Of a stretch of 32,137 bases of DNA, positions 30,378 through 32,137 are shown piece by piece (position 1 is the stretch's first letter; each line of letters opens with the position of its first letter). The notes under the pieces were generated by a model. It saw nothing but the letters and a program-made list of their open reading frames with translations, did no database searches and was not told the origin of the DNA. The stretch spans positions 1 to 32,137 of the forward strand of contig DATAWZ010000239.1 in NCBI GenBank assembly GCA_036266975.1, in the 5' to 3' direction. The translations under genes and the position numbers were made by a program. This DNA comes from DATAWZ01 sp036266975 (lineage in GTDB: Bacteria > Actinomycetota > Thermoleophilia > Solirubrobacterales > Solirubrobacteraceae).

Positions 30378-31553
30378 GTGGCTTGGAATCGCGTCGCGAT
30401 CGTCGGAGCGGGGATGACCCTGTTCGGGGAGTGCTTCGACCTCGGGCTGGAGGAGCTCGCCGCCGAGGCCTTCGGCGCCGCCGTGGACAGCGTCGAGGAG
30501 GGCATCGACGTGCGCGACATCGGCGCGGCCTACTACGCCAACGTCGTCGGCTCGCTGCAGGGCAACGAGATCCCCTCGGGCGCGGCCCTGGCCAACGCGA
30601 TCGGGCTGCCCGGGCTACCCACGACGCGCGTGGAGAACGGCTGCCCGAGCGGGAGCGACGCCGTCCGCCAGGGCTGCCTCGCCGTCGCCTCGGGGGTCGT
30701 CGACGTCGTCGCCGTCGTCGGCGCCGAGAAATTGCGCGAGCTCGCCACCCGCAACAGCCTGCTCGAGTCGGCACGCATGGGCCATCCCCTTCTGTCCTAC
30801 GGCGCGACCGCGACGACGATCTTCGCCCACCAGGTCACCCGCCACATGCACGAGTACGGGACCACGCGCGAGCAGCTCGCCGCGATCCCGGTCAAGAACT
30901 GGGAGAACGCGCTGGAGAACCCCAAGGCGCAGCGCAAGGAGCGGATCACAGTCAAGGACGTGCTCGACAGCCCGCTGGTGTGCGACCCCTTCACCCTCCT
31001 GGACTGCTGCCCGCAGTCCGACGGCGCCGCCGCCGTGCTGCTGTGCCGCGCCGACCGCGCCCACGAGTACACCGACCACCCCGTGTTCGTGGCCGGCCTG
31101 GGGCTCGCCACCGACCCGCTCTACGTGCACGAGAAGGAGACGCTTACCGGTTGGGCGTGCACGCGCCTGGCCGCCGAGCGCGCGTACGAGATGGCCGGCA
31201 TCGGCCCCGCCCAGGTCGACGTGTGCGAGGTGCACGACTGCTTCTCCGGCGTGGAGATCATCAACACCGAGGACCTCGGGTTGTGCGCGCGCGGCGAGGG
31301 CGGCGCGTTTGCCGAGGCGGGCGAGACGCGCATCGACGGGGTGATGCCCGTGAACCCGAGCGGCGGGCTGATCGCCAAGGGCCACCCGATCGGCGCCACC
31401 GGTGTCGGGCAGATGGTCGAGCTCTTCCAGCAGCTGCGCGGCGAGAGCGGCGAGCGGCAGGTTCGCCTCGACAACGGCTTCGCGCTGCAGCACAACGTCG
31501 GCGGCTACAGCGTGGGGATCTCGGTGGTGACCATCCTCGGCCGGGAGGCGTGA
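30378..31553 (+). CDS. SCP2-type thiolase (acetyl-CoA acetyltransferase family)
   Basis: 391 residues from GTG 30378, with AGGAG nine bases upstream. Catalytic residues of the SCP-x-like thiolase group: nucleophile Cys89 in VENGCPSGSDAV, His286 in CEVHDCFSGVE, His336 in GGLIAKGHPIGATG, and a late His in ALQHNVGGYS. These enzymes cleave beta-ketoacyl-CoA with CoA, or run in reverse. Such thiolases usually act with a DUF35 partner, here encoded by the preceding gene. It overlaps the acyl-CoA ligase by one base (TGATG). In this context it could split the beta-ketoacyl-CoA made from the carboxylase product into acyl-CoA and acetyl-CoA. Confidence 0.92.
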   Translation: MAWNRVAIVGAGMTLFGECFDLGLEELAAEAFGAAVDSVEEGIDVRDIGAAYYANVVGSLQGNEIPSGAALANAIGLPGLPTTRVENGCPSGSDAVRQGCLAVASGVVDVVAVVGAEKLRELATRNSLLESARMGHPLLSYGATATTIFAHQVTRHMHEYGTTREQLAAIPVKNWENALENPKAQRKERITVKDVLDSPLVCDPFTLLDCCPQSDGAAAVLLCRADRAHEYTDHPVFVAGLGLATDPLYVHEKETLTGWACTRLAAERAYEMAGIGPAQVDVCEVHDCFSGVEIINTEDLGLCARGEGGAFAEAGETRIDGVMPVNPSGGLIAKGHPIGATGVGQMVELFQQLRGESGERQVRLDNGFALQHNVGGYSVGISVVTILGREA

Positions 31554-32137
31554 TGGACAGCGCGCGGCTCGGCTCTCTGATCGAGCAGGACGGCAGCCTG
31601 CGCGGCCTGCTCGAGCGGCGCGTCGATGCGCTCGCGAAGAAGCCGTTCGTGATCTGGCGCGGGGTCGCGCACTCCTACGCCGAGATCGACGCCCGCGCCA
31701 ACCGAGTGGCCAACGCGCTGCTCGCGCGCGGCCTCGGCCCGGGCGACCGCGTGGCGATCATGATGGGCAACTCGCCGGAGTGGGTCGCGCTGTGGCTCGG
31801 CACGGCGAAGATCGGCGCCGTGGCGGTGACCCTGAACTCCGCCTACAAGGGCGAGGGGCTCGCCTACCTGCTCTCGCACTCCCGGCCGCGCGTGCTCGCG
31901 ATCGACGCCGAGCTGGCGCCCCGGCTGGAGATGCTCGATGTCTGGCTTCCCGAGGTGCACATCGACGGCGGCGAGCTGTTGGACGGGAGCGACGGGCGCC
32001 CGCCCGAGGCCGACCTCTCGCTGGGGTCGCCGTGCTCGATCCTGTACACGTCGGGGACCACCGGCCCGCCGAAGGGGTGCCTGCTCCCCCAGGGCCAGTA
32101 CCTCGCCGCGGCGCACCTGCACGCCGACAACTGCGCC
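31553..32137 (+). CDS. AMP-dependent acyl-CoA ligase, N-terminal part (3' end outside window)
   Basis: 195 codons from ATG 31553 run open to the window end. The protein begins MDSARLGSLIEQDGSLRGLL and shows adenylate-forming enzyme features: HSYAEIDARANRVANALLARGL, MMGNSPEWVALWLGTAKIGAVAV, and the P-loop-like A3 motif YTSGTTGPPKG from about residue 165. These enzymes activate carboxylic acids with ATP and CoA. The ATG lies in the stop codon of the thiolase gene (TGATG), so both belong to one operon. Next to a ketone carboxylase it is a good candidate for activating the beta-keto acid product, as benzoylacetate-CoA ligase does in the acetophenone pathway; short-chain or carnitine-type acids are alternatives. 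Confidence 0.88.
   Translation, partial: MDSARLGSLIEQDGSLRGLLERRVDALAKKPFVIWRGVAHSYAEIDARANRVANALLARGLGPGDRVAIMMGNSPEWVALWLGTAKIGAVAVTLNSAYKGEGLAYLLSHSRPRVLAIDAELAPRLEMLDVWLPEVHIDGGELLDGSDGRPPEADLSLGSPCSILYTSGTTGPPKGCLLPQGQYLAAAHLHADNCA

Overview
The window is a GC-rich (about 70% or more by eye) chromosomal segment from an actinobacterium. The gene content fits best with the Thermoleophilia/Solirubrobacterales (Conexibacter-like); this is an inference from GC, frequent GTG starts and family content, not from a marker gene. I see no rRNA, CRISPR array, phage or insertion sequence.

Layout. (1) 1-2084: the end of a TetR-type regulator, a LysR-type regulator without its DNA-binding domain, and an SDR enzyme close to trans-2-enoyl-CoA reductase (PECR). 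(2) 2658-7211, minus strand: a tightly coupled prkA - DUF444 - spoVR stress operon. (3) 7676-7793: a tRNA-Arg(UCU) gene on the minus strand with its own terminator. (4) 7809-10453: a coiled-coil protein facing a dsbA-vkor disulfide-formation operon; this DsbA has a strikingly basic, repeat-containing cytoplasmic tail. (5) 10605-13194: an SRAP DNA-protein crosslink protein, ribose-5-phosphate isomerase A and a class I aminotransferase, closely spaced. (6) 13195-15365: a decaying stretch with a frameshifted remnant, an intact MEDS-STAS protein, an SDR pseudogene with two internal deletions, and a small ORF. (7) 15365-20825: a GT-C-type membrane protein divergent from a secreted protein, an aldo/keto reductase and a PoxB-type pyruvate:quinone oxidoreductase. 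(8) 20874-21872: a long hairpin just upstream of an AbiEi-like/DUF559 protein.

(9) 21850-32137 is the most interesting part. Five minus-strand genes (HyuA-like, small zinc protein, second HyuA-like, HyuB-like, unknown 220-residue protein) have the order and composition of an acetophenone-carboxylase (Apc1-5) type ATP-dependent ketone carboxylase. Divergently, an HMG-CoA-synthase-like/DUF35 fusion lacking the expected catalytic cysteine, an SCP2-type thiolase and an acyl-CoA ligase (cut by the window end) form a second coupled unit. The two units share an intergenic region with a perfect palindrome that contains both -35 hexamers back to back. Together they could encode a full route: ketone carboxylation to a beta-keto acid, CoA activation, and thiolytic cleavage to acyl-CoA plus acetyl-CoA. 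The substrate is unknown.
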